Origin: JBBSZK01 sp964428325
GTDB taxonomy: Archaea; Nanobdellota; Nanobdellia; Pacearchaeales; GW2011-AR1
Direction of reading: 5' to 3'
Assembly: GCA_964428325.1 (NCBI GenBank)
Contig: CAYRXU010000006.1
Span: 1 to 37,307 of the forward strand
Length of the DNA: 37,307 nucleotides
Both the position numbers and the translations under genes were made by a program. The notes under the pieces are model-generated. The model saw only the letters and a list, made by a program, of their open reading frames with translations, was not told where the DNA came from and made no database searches. Of this stretch, positions 26,621 through 32,044 are shown in pieces (the first letter of the stretch is position 1; every line of letters starts with the position of its first letter).

Positions 26621-26893
26621 ATGCCCCGCATATCTCCTAAAACCAAAGATCGAATCTCTGAACACATCCTCTCTCATCTCTTCTCTCAATCCCCAGAACC
26701 AGTCTACACCAACGCAATCGCCAGAGAGCTTGCCAGAGACGAAGAATTCATCAAATCAATGCTTAACGAACTAGAAAGCAAAAAGCTAGTTATCAAAATA
26801 ACCAAGAACGAACAAGGCCTCCCTCTCGCCAGACGAACCCGTTGGAGACTTTCCAACACGGCCTTCGACGTATACACGCGAATGCAGAAGTAA
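26621..26893 (+). CDS. Small winged-helix DNA-binding protein, 90 aa
   Basis: A 90-residue basic protein with a winged-helix fold: helices I-S-E-H-I-L-S-H-L-F, Y-T-N-A-I-A-R-E-L-A-R and D-E-E-F-I-K-S-M-L-N-E-L-E-S-K-K-L-V (recognition helix region), then a wing V-I-K-I-T-K-N-E-Q-G-L-P-L-A-R-R-T-R-W-R-L-S. The TATA box CTATAAAAAAA at 26591-26601 lies 20-30 bp before the ATG. It is divergent from the Lhr helicase gene, about 100 bp away, and could regulate it. No ligand domain is present. Confidence 0.75.
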   Translation: MPRISPKTKDRISEHILSHLFSQSPEPVYTNAIARELARDEEFIKSMLNELESKKLVIKITKNEQGLPLARRTRWRLSNTAFDVYTRMQK

Positions 26894-26896
26894 TCT

Positions 26897-27289
26897 CTAG
26901 TCCCAAGTCGTACCTTTTGCAGGAACTACATCGTATCCTCTTTCTCTAGCCAGTCTTTCTAAATGAGCGTGATCCGATCTCGCTGTCATGGGAAGTCGTG
27001 ACATCTTCAGATGCTCTGCCTGCTTCCAGTCAGAAGGTCTTTGCGCTTCACCATATTTTCCTTCAAATGAAACCCTGGTCCCGTCAGACGAAAGAGCAAG
27101 GAAGATCATATCTCCGTTATCTGTCGCTCTATAGCCTCCGATAGCAAACCCTTTGTTCATTTCCATCTGTATAAGATCATAAACTCCCAATCTCTTTCGG
27201 GCAGCATCAGGGTCGCTAAAACCAGGCATAGCTTGAGAAGAAGCCACACGCTTACTTGCGTCGATAGACACCAACTTAACCCTTTTCAT
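26897..27289 (-). CDS. Hypothetical protein, 130 aa
   Basis: A soluble protein beginning M-K-R-V-K-L-V-S-I-D-A-S-K-R-V. The ATG at 27289 is preferred over one at 27340, which would place the start within the divergent gene's promoter region. A TTTAAACATAG lies about 25 bp upstream. Composition is mixed with several Arg/Asp/Ala-rich helices and strands; there is no TM helix. I recognise no family or catalytic motif. It is divergent from the coiled-coil/winged-helix gene at 27377. Confidence 0.65.
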   Translation of the reverse strand: MKRVKLVSIDASKRVASSQAMPGFSDPDAARKRLGVYDLIQMEMNKGFAIGGYRATDNGDMIFLALSSDGTRVSFEGKYGEAQRPSDWKQAEHLKMSRLPMTARSDHAHLERLARERGYDVVPAKGTTWD

Positions 27290-27376
27290 AATATTGTGCG
27301 ATAATCTATGTTTAAAAGAATATCTACACAACCTCGCCACAACAATCCTTATAATCGCAAGGCATTACAGCATAGC

Positions 27377-28033
27377 ATGGACCCAGTCAAAGAAGCTTTT
27401 TCCAAGGTAAAATCCGACATGGACGACCTTAAATCAGAGCTAAACGATCTGAAGCGCCAGATGGAAGAATTAACCCGAACTCTCCAACAGATACAGTCAA
27501 ATCAACAAACAAACCAACAGTCTATTCCAACACATCCAACACATGATTTGCCACTATACGGTCTAAAAAGCCCAATTTCTACGATTTCCAGTGGAAATAG
27601 GGGGGTTCCAACAAACAAACCAACAAACCAACAAACAAACCAACGCACTGGAAATGAAGGGGTCTCAGCACCTATTCCAACACATGAGCGCCGGGCAACT
27701 CACCTTGGCCAGCTAGCCGAACTACTCTCAAACCTCGATGATGTTAAGAAAGAAGTTCGCATTAAATTTAAACATCTTACTGAGCAAGAAATGGCGGTAT
27801 TCGGGGCCATTTACACTCTCGAAGAACAAGGATTTATCGTCGACTATCCTCTTCTTTCAGAACATCTCTCCCTCACAGAAATTTCCATAAGAGATTACAC
27901 GAGGAAAATCATTCAAAAAGGCGTTCCTATCAATAAAACTAAGGTAGATAACAAGCGAATTGCGCTCACCGTCTCCTCAGATCTTAAGAGAATTGCCTCA
28001 TTGCAGACGATTCAAGCCCTCCGAGAGTTGTAA
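27377..28033 (+). CDS. Coiled-coil + winged-helix protein with ORB-bearing linker
   Basis: The 218-residue protein has an N-terminal coiled coil (residues about 3-45; V-K-S-D-M-D-D-L-K-S-E-L-N-D-L-K), a low-complexity Gln/Thr/Asn/Pro linker (about 46-110) and a C-terminal winged helix (about 115-218; L-T-E-Q-E-M-A-V-F-G-A-I-Y-T-L through I-S-I-R-D-Y-T-R-K-I-I-Q-K-G and K-R-I-A-L-T). The C-terminus is homologous to that of the convergent gene at 28285-28983. The linker includes S-S-G-N-R-G-V-P-T and T-G-N-E-G-V-S, which are the translations of two ORB-like DNA sites. CTTATAATC about 25 bp before ATG 27377 supports a leaderless start; an upstream start at 27308 would precede this promoter. Confidence 0.78.
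   Translation: MDPVKEAFSKVKSDMDDLKSELNDLKRQMEELTRTLQQIQSNQQTNQQSIPTHPTHDLPLYGLKSPISTISSGNRGVPTNKPTNQQTNQRTGNEGVSAPIPTHERRATHLGQLAELLSNLDDVKKEVRIKFKHLTEQEMAVFGAIYTLEEQGFIVDYPLLSEHLSLTEISIRDYTRKIIQKGVPINKTKVDNKRIALTVSSDLKRIASLQTIQALREL
27585..27605 (+). promoter_or_regulatory. ORB-like element inside coding sequence (site 1)
   Basis: TTTCCAGTGGAAATAGGGGG plus one more G carries the perfect ORB dyad TTCCAGTGGAAA followed by a G-tract. It is a closer match to the archaeal ORB core than the elements in the cdc6-proximal origin. It encodes S-S-G-N-R-G. Confidence 0.75.
27646..27664 (+). promoter_or_regulatory. ORB-like element inside coding sequence (site 2)
   Basis: CACTGGAAATGAAGGGGTC matches the ORB tail GGAAACGAAGGGGT with one change (C to T) and keeps most of the dyad. 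Same orientation as site 1, start-to-start distance 61 bp. It encodes T-G-N-E-G-V. Confidence 0.75.
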
Positions 28034-28284
28034 CTATTCGCTATACCGAATAAAAACTATAGCTCTCACTAAATTGCTCTTTTAGTCAATTTTCCCTCTA
28101 CAAAGAGAATATTAACCGAACCTCTAATCCTCTTTTTTACCTCAGAATCGCCCCTCTTTTTTCGGTTTTCAGGCAATCCCTCATCTTTTCTCACTTCTTA
28201 GTCAAAAATCTCGCTAAAATTAAAGGCTACAACCCTCACTTTAGTTCAACTTTTGGTCAAATACTTAAAATTTCTCTTAAGCAC
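28034..28284. other. Convergent intergenic region with T-tract terminators
   Basis: The 251 bp hold no credible gene. T-runs after C-rich stretches (CCTCTTTTTT near 28129-28138, CCCCTCTTTTTTC near 28155-28163) suit archaeal terminators for the plus gene, and A-runs on the other strand suit the minus gene. A diverged direct repeat (C-T/C-CTCACT...CTTTT-n-GTCAA) occurs at 28063-28089 and 28233-28260. ATTCG-CTATAC-CGAAT at 28036-28051 is a small inverted repeat. Confidence 0.55.
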
Positions 28285-28983
28285 TCACTTTTCACCCTCT
28301 TCAGCAGCCTCAACTGCCACAGGATCTTCAAATTCACTCATTTTTCGCTTCTTTTTTGGCTTTTCCTCTATTTTATCATCATTTCTAACTCTCACTTTTG
28401 CATATTTGAGCAGTTTGTTGCGAACTTCTTCACTAACAAACACCCTTTTCTTACCATTAGGTTCGGTTAATTCTAATACGAGCCCCTCACTTTTCGCTTT
28501 TATCGCATTTATTTGGCCTCGAATGGTAGATCTCTCTTTTCCAAGAAGACGGGCTAAATCCTCATAACTGAGCTTCATACCATCTGTTGCATTAGCCAAT
28601 GCAAATATCACAAGTCTTTCGTTTGCAGACAAATTATTCAAAATATCATAAAAATTGCCTGTTTGAACAGGTGTTTGAACAGCTTCTTGAACACTCTCAA
28701 CAGCTGTTTGTTTTCGTAAAACAGCCGATTTTTTCAACAGCTGTTTGTTTTTTGTTTCAAAATCAACCAAAGAAAGACCTTCACGCAGTCCATCGATGTC
28801 CTCACGTATCGACGCTATTTCCATTTTTAGCCCGTTTAAGAGGTCAAACAGCTGTTTGTCATGCTGATCTAGGTGTTTAATCCAAGATCCAACACGCTCA
28901 AAATCTTTCTTTACAGAATCAAAACCTTCTTTAGTCTTATCTTCAAGCTTTCTCGCCCTTCCCCCAAAGAACCAATCAAACAT
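28285..28983 (-). CDS. Coiled-coil + winged-helix protein with iteron-bearing linker
   Basis: A 232-residue homologue of the convergent 27377 gene product. It begins M-F-D-W-F-F-G-G, then a long charged coiled coil (about 10-75), a repetitive linker (K-Q-T-A-V-E-S-V-Q-E-A-V-Q-T-P-V-Q-T-G-N), a winged helix (L-S-A-N-E-R-L-V-I-F-A-L-A, Y-E-D-L-A-R-L-L-G-K-E-R-S-T-I-R-G-Q) and a basic then acidic tail (KPKKKRKM, then EEGEK). Linker repeats arise from DNA units of the type CAAACA-CTGTT. The ATG at 28983 is chosen over a GTG at 28989; the strong TATA GTTTATAAAT is about 30 bp upstream. Likely a DNA-binding, self-associating protein. Confidence 0.82.
   Translation of the reverse strand: MFDWFFGGRARKLEDKTKEGFDSVKKDFERVGSWIKHLDQHDKQLFDLLNGLKMEIASIREDIDGLREGLSLVDFETKNKQLLKKSAVLRKQTAVESVQEAVQTPVQTGNFYDILNNLSANERLVIFALANATDGMKLSYEDLARLLGKERSTIRGQINAIKAKSEGLVLELTEPNGKKRVFVSEEVRNKLLKYAKVRVRNDDKIEEKPKKKRKMSEFEDPVAVEAAEEGEK
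28658..28858. repeat. CAAACA/TGTTTG iterons inside the 28285 gene
   Basis: Units: CCTGTTTGAACAGG (28658-28671), GTGTTTGAACAGC (28671-28683), CAACAGCTGTTTG (28698-28710 and again 28735-28747), and the perfect 14-bp palindrome CAAACAGCTGTTTG (28845-28858). They mostly lie in the part coding the linker between coiled coil and winged helix. Confidence 0.85.
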
Positions 28984-29002
28984 AAACACCTTAAAACCCT
29001 CG

Positions 29003-29014
29003 TATTTATAAACA
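29003..29014 (-). promoter_or_regulatory. TATA promoter of the 28285-28983 gene
   Basis: On the minus strand GTTTATAAATACG lies 20-32 bp before the ATG at 28983, with the iteron cluster at 29061-29132 directly upstream, which is where an archaeal autoregulator or activator would bind. Confidence 0.7.
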
Positions 29015-29060
29015 TTACGGTCTGTAGAGCCAAATCATCAAATCAGAAAAAACACCAAGA

Positions 29061-29132
29061 CAAACACCATTAAACAGGCGACAAACACCCCTCTTAACTA
29101 ACAAACACCATGTTTAAACACCGACAAACAGC
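29061..29132. repeat. CAAACACC iteron cluster upstream of the 28285 gene
   Basis: CAAACACC at 29061-29068, 29082-29089 and 29102-29109, TGTTTAAACACC at 29111-29122, and ACAAACAGC at 29124-29132. Spacing between the first three is about 20-21 bp, i.e. two helical turns, so bound proteins would lie on one DNA face. Same core as the units inside the neighbouring gene. Confidence 0.83.
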
Positions 29133-29192
29133 TCAAAACACCCTATTTTCCGTCGAAAAAAGCTAAAAGTTTCGAGCAAAAACTAAAGAAAA

Positions 29193-29233
29193 TAGCCACA
29201 ATAACAGTGAGGCGCGAAGCGCCGAACGCGCCG
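29193..29233 (+). repeat. GC-rich hairpin element, copy 1
   Basis: TAGCCACAATAA, then GTGAGGCGCGAAGCGCCGAA and CGCGC. GGCGC-GAA-GCGCC (29211-29223) is a perfect 5-bp stem with a GAA loop. A near-identical copy is at 30848-30888. Its high G+C contrasts with the AT-rich surroundings. Confidence 0.8.
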
Positions 29234-29243
29234 AAAATACAAG

Positions 29244-29337
29244 AAAAATATGCATAAATAGTGCAGAATTACTCAATTTATCATGAAAATATGCACTTTA
29301 CGAATAAAAATAGTGTGAAAATATGCAAAAATATGCA
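29244..29337 (+). repeat. Four copies of AAAATATGCA before a small membrane gene
   Basis: (G/A)AAAATATGCA at 29244-29254, 29285-29295, 29317-29327 and 29327-29337. The last two are in direct tandem. All precede the TATA box (TATTTAAAC near 29347) of the gene at 29378, suggesting an operator array. Confidence 0.75.
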
Positions 29338-29377
29338 ACAAAACGTATTTAAACAAGCAAAAATTACAAGTATTAGA

Positions 29378-29632
29378 ATGAAAATTTTCAATACGAAACG
29401 CACATTCCGCCGTGAATTTAAGCGTCAACTTCGTCTCGCAATTGTGGCTGCAATAGGTTTTACGGTGGCCTTTGCATGGAGAAACGCTGTTTATGATGCT
29501 TTCCAGAACTGGGTCGCGCACATTTTAGACATCACGCCCCAACATTACACCACAGAGACCTACACAGCACTCGGAATTACCCTGTTTGGGGTGTTGGCAA
29601 TCTTCATTACATCAAGAATTTTACGCGAATAA
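29378..29632 (+). CDS. DUF5654-like two-TM protein, 84 aa
   Basis: Short basic N-terminus (K-R-T-F-R-R-E-F-K-R-Q), TM helix 1 (L-A-I-V-A-A-I-G-F-T-V-A-F-A-W-R-N-A-V), a loop, then TM helix 2 (A-L-G-I-T-L-F-G-V-L-A-I-F-I-T). It shares the pattern A-x-I-x-A-x-G-x-x-x-A-x-x-W-x-x-x-V with the DUF5654-like gene at 30143, so they are paralogues. The ATG at 29378 is about 30 bp after TATTTAAAC, hence leaderless; the open frame upstream to 29261 is AT-rich repeat DNA. Function unknown. Confidence 0.72.
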   Translation: MKIFNTKRTFRREFKRQLRLAIVAAIGFTVAFAWRNAVYDAFQNWVAHILDITPQHYTTETYTALGITLFGVLAIFITSRILRE

Positions 29633-29650
29633 CACCGTCGATAAAACGCC

Positions 29651-29735
29651 TGTTTGCCCCTGTTTAAACACCCAACAAACACCCGTGCCTGAAAAAAGCA
29701 GTAAACTATAAATAGGTCCCTCTCTTAAACAGGCT
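29651..29735. repeat. TGTTTG/CAAACA units before a DUF3096-like gene
   Basis: TGTTTG at 29651-29656, the palindrome TGTTTAAACA at 29661-29670, CAAACACCC at 29676-29684 and TTAAACAGGC at 29725-29734. These match the units in and before the 28285 gene and flank the TATA box CTATAAATAG (29706-29715) of the gene at 29736, so the same protein may control it. Confidence 0.72.
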
Positions 29736-29900
29736 ATGGCTACGATAACCCTAACTATCTCAGCCCTTTTGGCCATAATTCTAGGTGTTCTTGTGTTAGT
29801 TTTCCCCAGACTTTTACGCTGGGCTATCGGAATTTACCTGATTATATTTGGCCTCTTGCAGTTGTTAGGCAATTACGTTAATCTGTCCCCAATCTTTTAA
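29736..29900 (+). CDS. DUF3096-like small membrane protein, 54 aa
   Basis: A 54-residue protein with two hydrophobic helices: I-S-A-L-L-A-I-I-L-G-V-L-V-L-V-F-P-R-L-L-R-W and A-I-G-I-Y-L-I-I-F-G-L-L-Q-L. The pattern L-x-G-x-L-x-L-x-F-P-R-L-L-x-x-x-x-x-I-Y-L-I-x-x-G is that of DUF3096, short hairpin membrane proteins widespread in archaea and bacteria. CTATAAATAG lies about 25 bp before the ATG (leaderless). Function unknown. Confidence 0.8.
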   Translation: MATITLTISALLAIILGVLVLVFPRLLRWAIGIYLIIFGLLQLLGNYVNLSPIF

Positions 29901-29936
29901 TCACATTCATACTCATGAAAGGAGGTAACAAACATA

Positions 29937-30077
29937 ATGGCATGGCATAGTTGGGTTGCTCTTCTAGGAGGAGTTCTAGCTCTAATCGGTCAGTGGTGGG
30001 GAATGGACTTCTGGCTTCCTGCAATTGGTGGTATTTTGGCCATCATCTCAGCAGTCTCAATGATGATGAACCACTAA
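29937..30077 (+). CDS. Small two-helix membrane protein, 46 aa
   Basis: M-A-W-H-S-W-V-A-L-L-G-G-V-L-A-L-I-G-Q-W-W-G, then F-W-L-P-A-I-G-G-I-L-A-I-I-S-A-V. Two short Gly-rich helices with aromatic caps suggest a membrane hairpin. Unlike most genes here it has a strong Shine-Dalgarno AAAGGAGGT (29918-29926), so it is probably translated from the DUF3096-like gene's transcript. T-rich sequence after the stop (30085-30122) looks like a terminator. No family was recognised. Confidence 0.75.
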   Translation: MAWHSWVALLGGVLALIGQWWGMDFWLPAIGGILAIISAVSMMMNH

Positions 30078-30142
30078 ACCGGTTCGTCTCTAATTTTCTT
30101 TTTATTTTTCCTTTATCTTTTTCATACTAAATTTTTCAGCAA

Positions 30143-30463
30143 ATGACAGATTTAACAAAAGCACAGCAAGCAGAAGTAAAGAAAGAAGTAGACAGACGTC
30201 TCCTTAGCAGGCTAAAAAATGGCGCACTCTCGTATAAAGGCGAGTTCCGCAAGCAAGCCCTCACAGCAATAATCGCAGCCTTCGGCCTAGTCATCGCCCT
30301 CTCCTGGCAAACAGTCATCAAGGGTTTCATAGAAAGCATCCCCAAAACCGGCATCCTGCTCTACCATCCCTACCTTACAGATCTTTACACCGCACTAATC
30401 GTTACCCTTATAGGCGCAGCCGCCATCATGCTCCTCTCAAAGTGGTCTCAAAACGCACAATAG
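30143..30463 (+). CDS. DUF5654-family membrane protein, 106 aa
   Basis: A charged helical N-terminus (residues 1-35; T-K-A-Q-Q-A-E-V-K-K-E-V-D-R-R-L-L), then F-R-K-Q-A-L-T-A-I-I-A-A-F-G-L-V-I-A-L-S-W-Q-T-V-I-K (TM1) and L-Y-T-A-L-I-V-T-L-I-G-A-A-A-I-M-L-L-S-K-W (TM2). The T-A-x-I-x-A-A-F-G-L-V-x-A-L-x-W core is the DUF5654 signature. It is a paralogue of the 29378 gene. Function unknown. Confidence 0.82.
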   Translation: MTDLTKAQQAEVKKEVDRRLLSRLKNGALSYKGEFRKQALTAIIAAFGLVIALSWQTVIKGFIESIPKTGILLYHPYLTDLYTALIVTLIGAAAIMLLSKWSQNAQ

Positions 30464-30547
30464 ACGCGAAACGTTTTAATATGCTCACTACGGTTATTTT
30501 ACATTCCTGCCCCCAATAATGTAGAAAAAAGTTATTTAGAAGCTCTA

Positions 30548-30751
30548 ATGTCTGCAGACTTAAGAGATGACGATCAAGTAAAGACCTTCTTTGAAGAACA
30601 AATGCGTCAAGCAGGCATAACCTTAGGAAGTCAAGCTTACCGCACATGCTCTTCACATACAACCACTCGTATTGCGCAACTTAGACAAGGCATAGCTTTT
30701 AGAAGAGTAAATGGCAACCTCGAGCGCGTTACCAACTACACCTCTCAATAA
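30548..30751 (+). CDS. Hypothetical protein, 67 aa
   Basis: A short soluble protein: S-A-D-L-R-D-D-D-Q-V-K-T-F-F-E-E-Q-M-R-Q-A-G-I-T then a Thr/Arg-rich C-terminal half. AAGTTATTTAGAA at about 30528-30540 could be the promoter, but it is weak and close to the ATG. No family recognised; it could be non-coding. Confidence 0.42.
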   Translation: MSADLRDDDQVKTFFEEQMRQAGITLGSQAYRTCSSHTTTRIAQLRQGIAFRRVNGNLERVTNYTSQ

Positions 30752-30847
30752 TAAGAAATAAAGTATTCGAGCATCGCTTAAATCTTTTAGCATAGTCAAT
30801 AAGTTCGTTTTAACGCATTTTCCAACGGCTCACATATCATTAAAAAT

Positions 30848-30888
30848 TAGCCACAATAAAGGTGAGGCGCGAAGCGCCGAACGCGCGC
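30848..30888 (+). repeat. GC-rich hairpin element, copy 2
   Basis: TTAGCCACAATAA, GGTGAGGCGCGAAGCGCC and GAACGCGC. The hairpin GGCGC-GAA-GCGCC lies at 30866-30878. About 38 of 41 positions agree with copy 1 at 29193-29233. Both copies stand a short way upstream of a small membrane-protein gene. Confidence 0.8.
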
Positions 30889-30929
30889 GGTATCGAAAAA
30901 TATATTAATGCAAAAAAATTAAGAATCAA

Positions 30930-31121
30930 ATGGGGATGGCAAGTTATATTGGGAAGGGCGTAGGCGCTATGGGTCTTGGAGTTTTATGTCTCTTTGTACT
31001 CTTGGGTTTTAGCGCGGCTTACGTAATGACGGGGCGGTTAATATTCTTTGGAGTGGGGGCAGTCTTAGCTCTTGTTTTATTCTTGGGCGCTAGATATCTA
31101 GCCGAGACACGCCATCATTAA
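30930..31121 (+). CDS. Small two-TM protein, 63 aa
   Basis: Two hydrophobic helices (V-G-A-M-G-L-G-V-L-C-L-F-V-L-L-G-F-S-A-A-Y-V and L-I-F-F-G-V-G-A-V-L-A-L-V-L-F-L-G-A) and a polar end A-E-T-R-H-H. AAATATATTAATG about 25 bp before the ATG is a TATA box. The hairpin repeat copy 2 lies just upstream. Family unknown. Confidence 0.65.
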   Translation: MGMASYIGKGVGAMGLGVLCLFVLLGFSAAYVMTGRLIFFGVGAVLALVLFLGARYLAETRHH

Positions 31122-31180
31122 GGACTTCGTTTAATGCTGATTAGCAGTCCATTTTGGTGCCTAAATATAGATTAATACGA

Positions 31181-31280
31181 NNNNNNNNNNNNNNNNNNNN
31201 NNNNNNNNNNNNNNNNNNNNNNNNNNNNNNNNNNNNNNNNNNNNNNNNNNNNNNNNNNNNNNNNNNNNNNNNNNNNNNNN
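31181..31280. other. False assembly gap (100 N), intergenic
   Basis: Flanked by identical 55-bp copies (31126-31180 and 31281-31335, beginning TTCGTTTAATGCTGATTAGC). As at 9450, this is an unmerged k-mer overlap; nothing is missing. With it removed, the region from 31122 to 31350 is about 75 bp with no gene. Confidence 0.95.
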
Positions 31281-31350
31281 TTCGTTTAATGCTGATTAGC
31301 AGTCCATTTTGGTGCCTAAATATAGATTAATACGAACCTCTCTACTAGAA

Positions 31351-31725
31351 TTAAGCTTTTTGACCACTTCTTAAGGTTTTGAGATTATCAATTACTGTAG
31401 AAGGAAGGCCGTATAACTGAACAGCCACAAAACCCCTAGATTCATCTGATTTTCTCGAGAAATTTCCAGCACTTACTATAAATCCGATTGAGCCAAGCAT
31501 ATATGCGTCAGCTTTAGGCCTCGTAGGATTGACTTCTGTATACTCTTCGATACGTTCTTTTAATCTTGTATCTAACTCGCCGAGGGTTAGTGCTGGATCA
31601 TATCGAACTATAAACGGTTTACCTGCCGGAAGTAATTGTTCACCAGGTATAACCATCTCTTCTGGGCCTAACAAGAAGCTCTGACTATCTTTATTAAAAG
31701 TTATTCTCTCTAAATTTGGAATCAT
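31351..31725 (-). CDS. Hypothetical soluble protein, 124 aa
   Basis: Begins M-I-P-N-L-E-R-I-T-F-N-K-D-S-Q-S-F-L-L-G-P-E-E and contains P-F-I-V-R-Y-D-P-A-L-T-L-G-E-L and A-D-A-Y-M-L-G-S-I-G-F-I-V-S-A-G-N-F. Mixed strand/helix, no Cys, no TM helix. No family recognised. It is followed upstream by other minus-strand small genes, each with its own TATA box. Confidence 0.65.
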   Translation of the reverse strand: MIPNLERITFNKDSQSFLLGPEEMVIPGEQLLPAGKPFIVRYDPALTLGELDTRLKERIEEYTEVNPTRPKADAYMLGSIGFIVSAGNFSRKSDESRGFVAVQLYGLPSTVIDNLKTLRSGQKA

Positions 31726-31835
31726 AAAAAACGTACTTAGCCTCCGTTTTTAACCCTTTCTACTCGCGCTAAAACTTTTCGTTCTCGCCTAAACCTTTTA
31801 GCATATGCGGAGGTCGCACGTGAGTTCGCATTAAA

Positions 31836-31997
31836 TCAGTCTTTAACCAACGTTATCTTACCATTACTCGCTAACACCTTAAGATCATCGCCTTCTTTGA
31901 AACCCGCACTTATGATTTCATCATGCGGAATAACAACTATCCACTTATGATACTCTTTGCCTTGATACCTACGCCCTAGCCTCTTTTGCAATTTCAT
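31836..31997 (-). CDS. AbrB/SpoVT-like swapped-hairpin protein, 53 aa
   Basis: M-K-L-Q-K-R-L-G-R-R-Y-Q-G-K-E-Y-H-K-W-I, V-V-I-P-H-D-E-I-I-S-A-G-F-K-E-G-D-D-L-K-V, A-S-N-G-K-I-T-L-V-K. The V-V-I-P-x-x-x-I-x-x-x-G-x-K-E-G-D-x-L pattern is that of the AbrB/SpoVT DNA-binding fold, whose dimers bind DNA or serve as antitoxins. No toxin is adjacent, so a small regulator is more likely. GCTTATATAC about 30 bp before the ATG is a good TATA box. Confidence 0.78.
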   Translation of the reverse strand: MKLQKRLGRRYQGKEYHKWIVVIPHDEIISAGFKEGDDLKVLASNGKITLVKD

Positions 31998-32044
31998 AAC
32001 GCAAGATCGCTAAAGAAGTATATAAGCTTTTAGGTGCCTAAGGA

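Larger units (their letters stand above)
27502..27690 (+). repeat. Short direct repeats around embedded ORBs
   Basis: CTATTCCAACACAT occurs exactly at 27522-27535 and 27672-27685, on either side of the two ORB-like sites. CAACAAACAAACCAAC-type units occur before site 1 (27503-27518) and several times between the sites (27610-27644). Together they make an iteron-like cluster of nearly 190 bp within the linker-coding segment. Confidence 0.8.

Noticed and set aside
27502..27690. Simple microsatellite explanation for the Gln/Thr/Asn linker
   Set aside because: Part is low complexity (CAAACAAACCAAC), but the ORB-like sites and the exact 14-bp pair CTATTCCAACACAT are not simple repeats, so a plain slippage origin does not account for the whole cluster.
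28658..29132. CRISPR-like array
   Set aside because: The CAAACA/TGTTTG units are only 8-14 bp, occur in both orientations, have irregular spacing and partly lie in a coding region. There are no spacers of uniform length and no cas genes.
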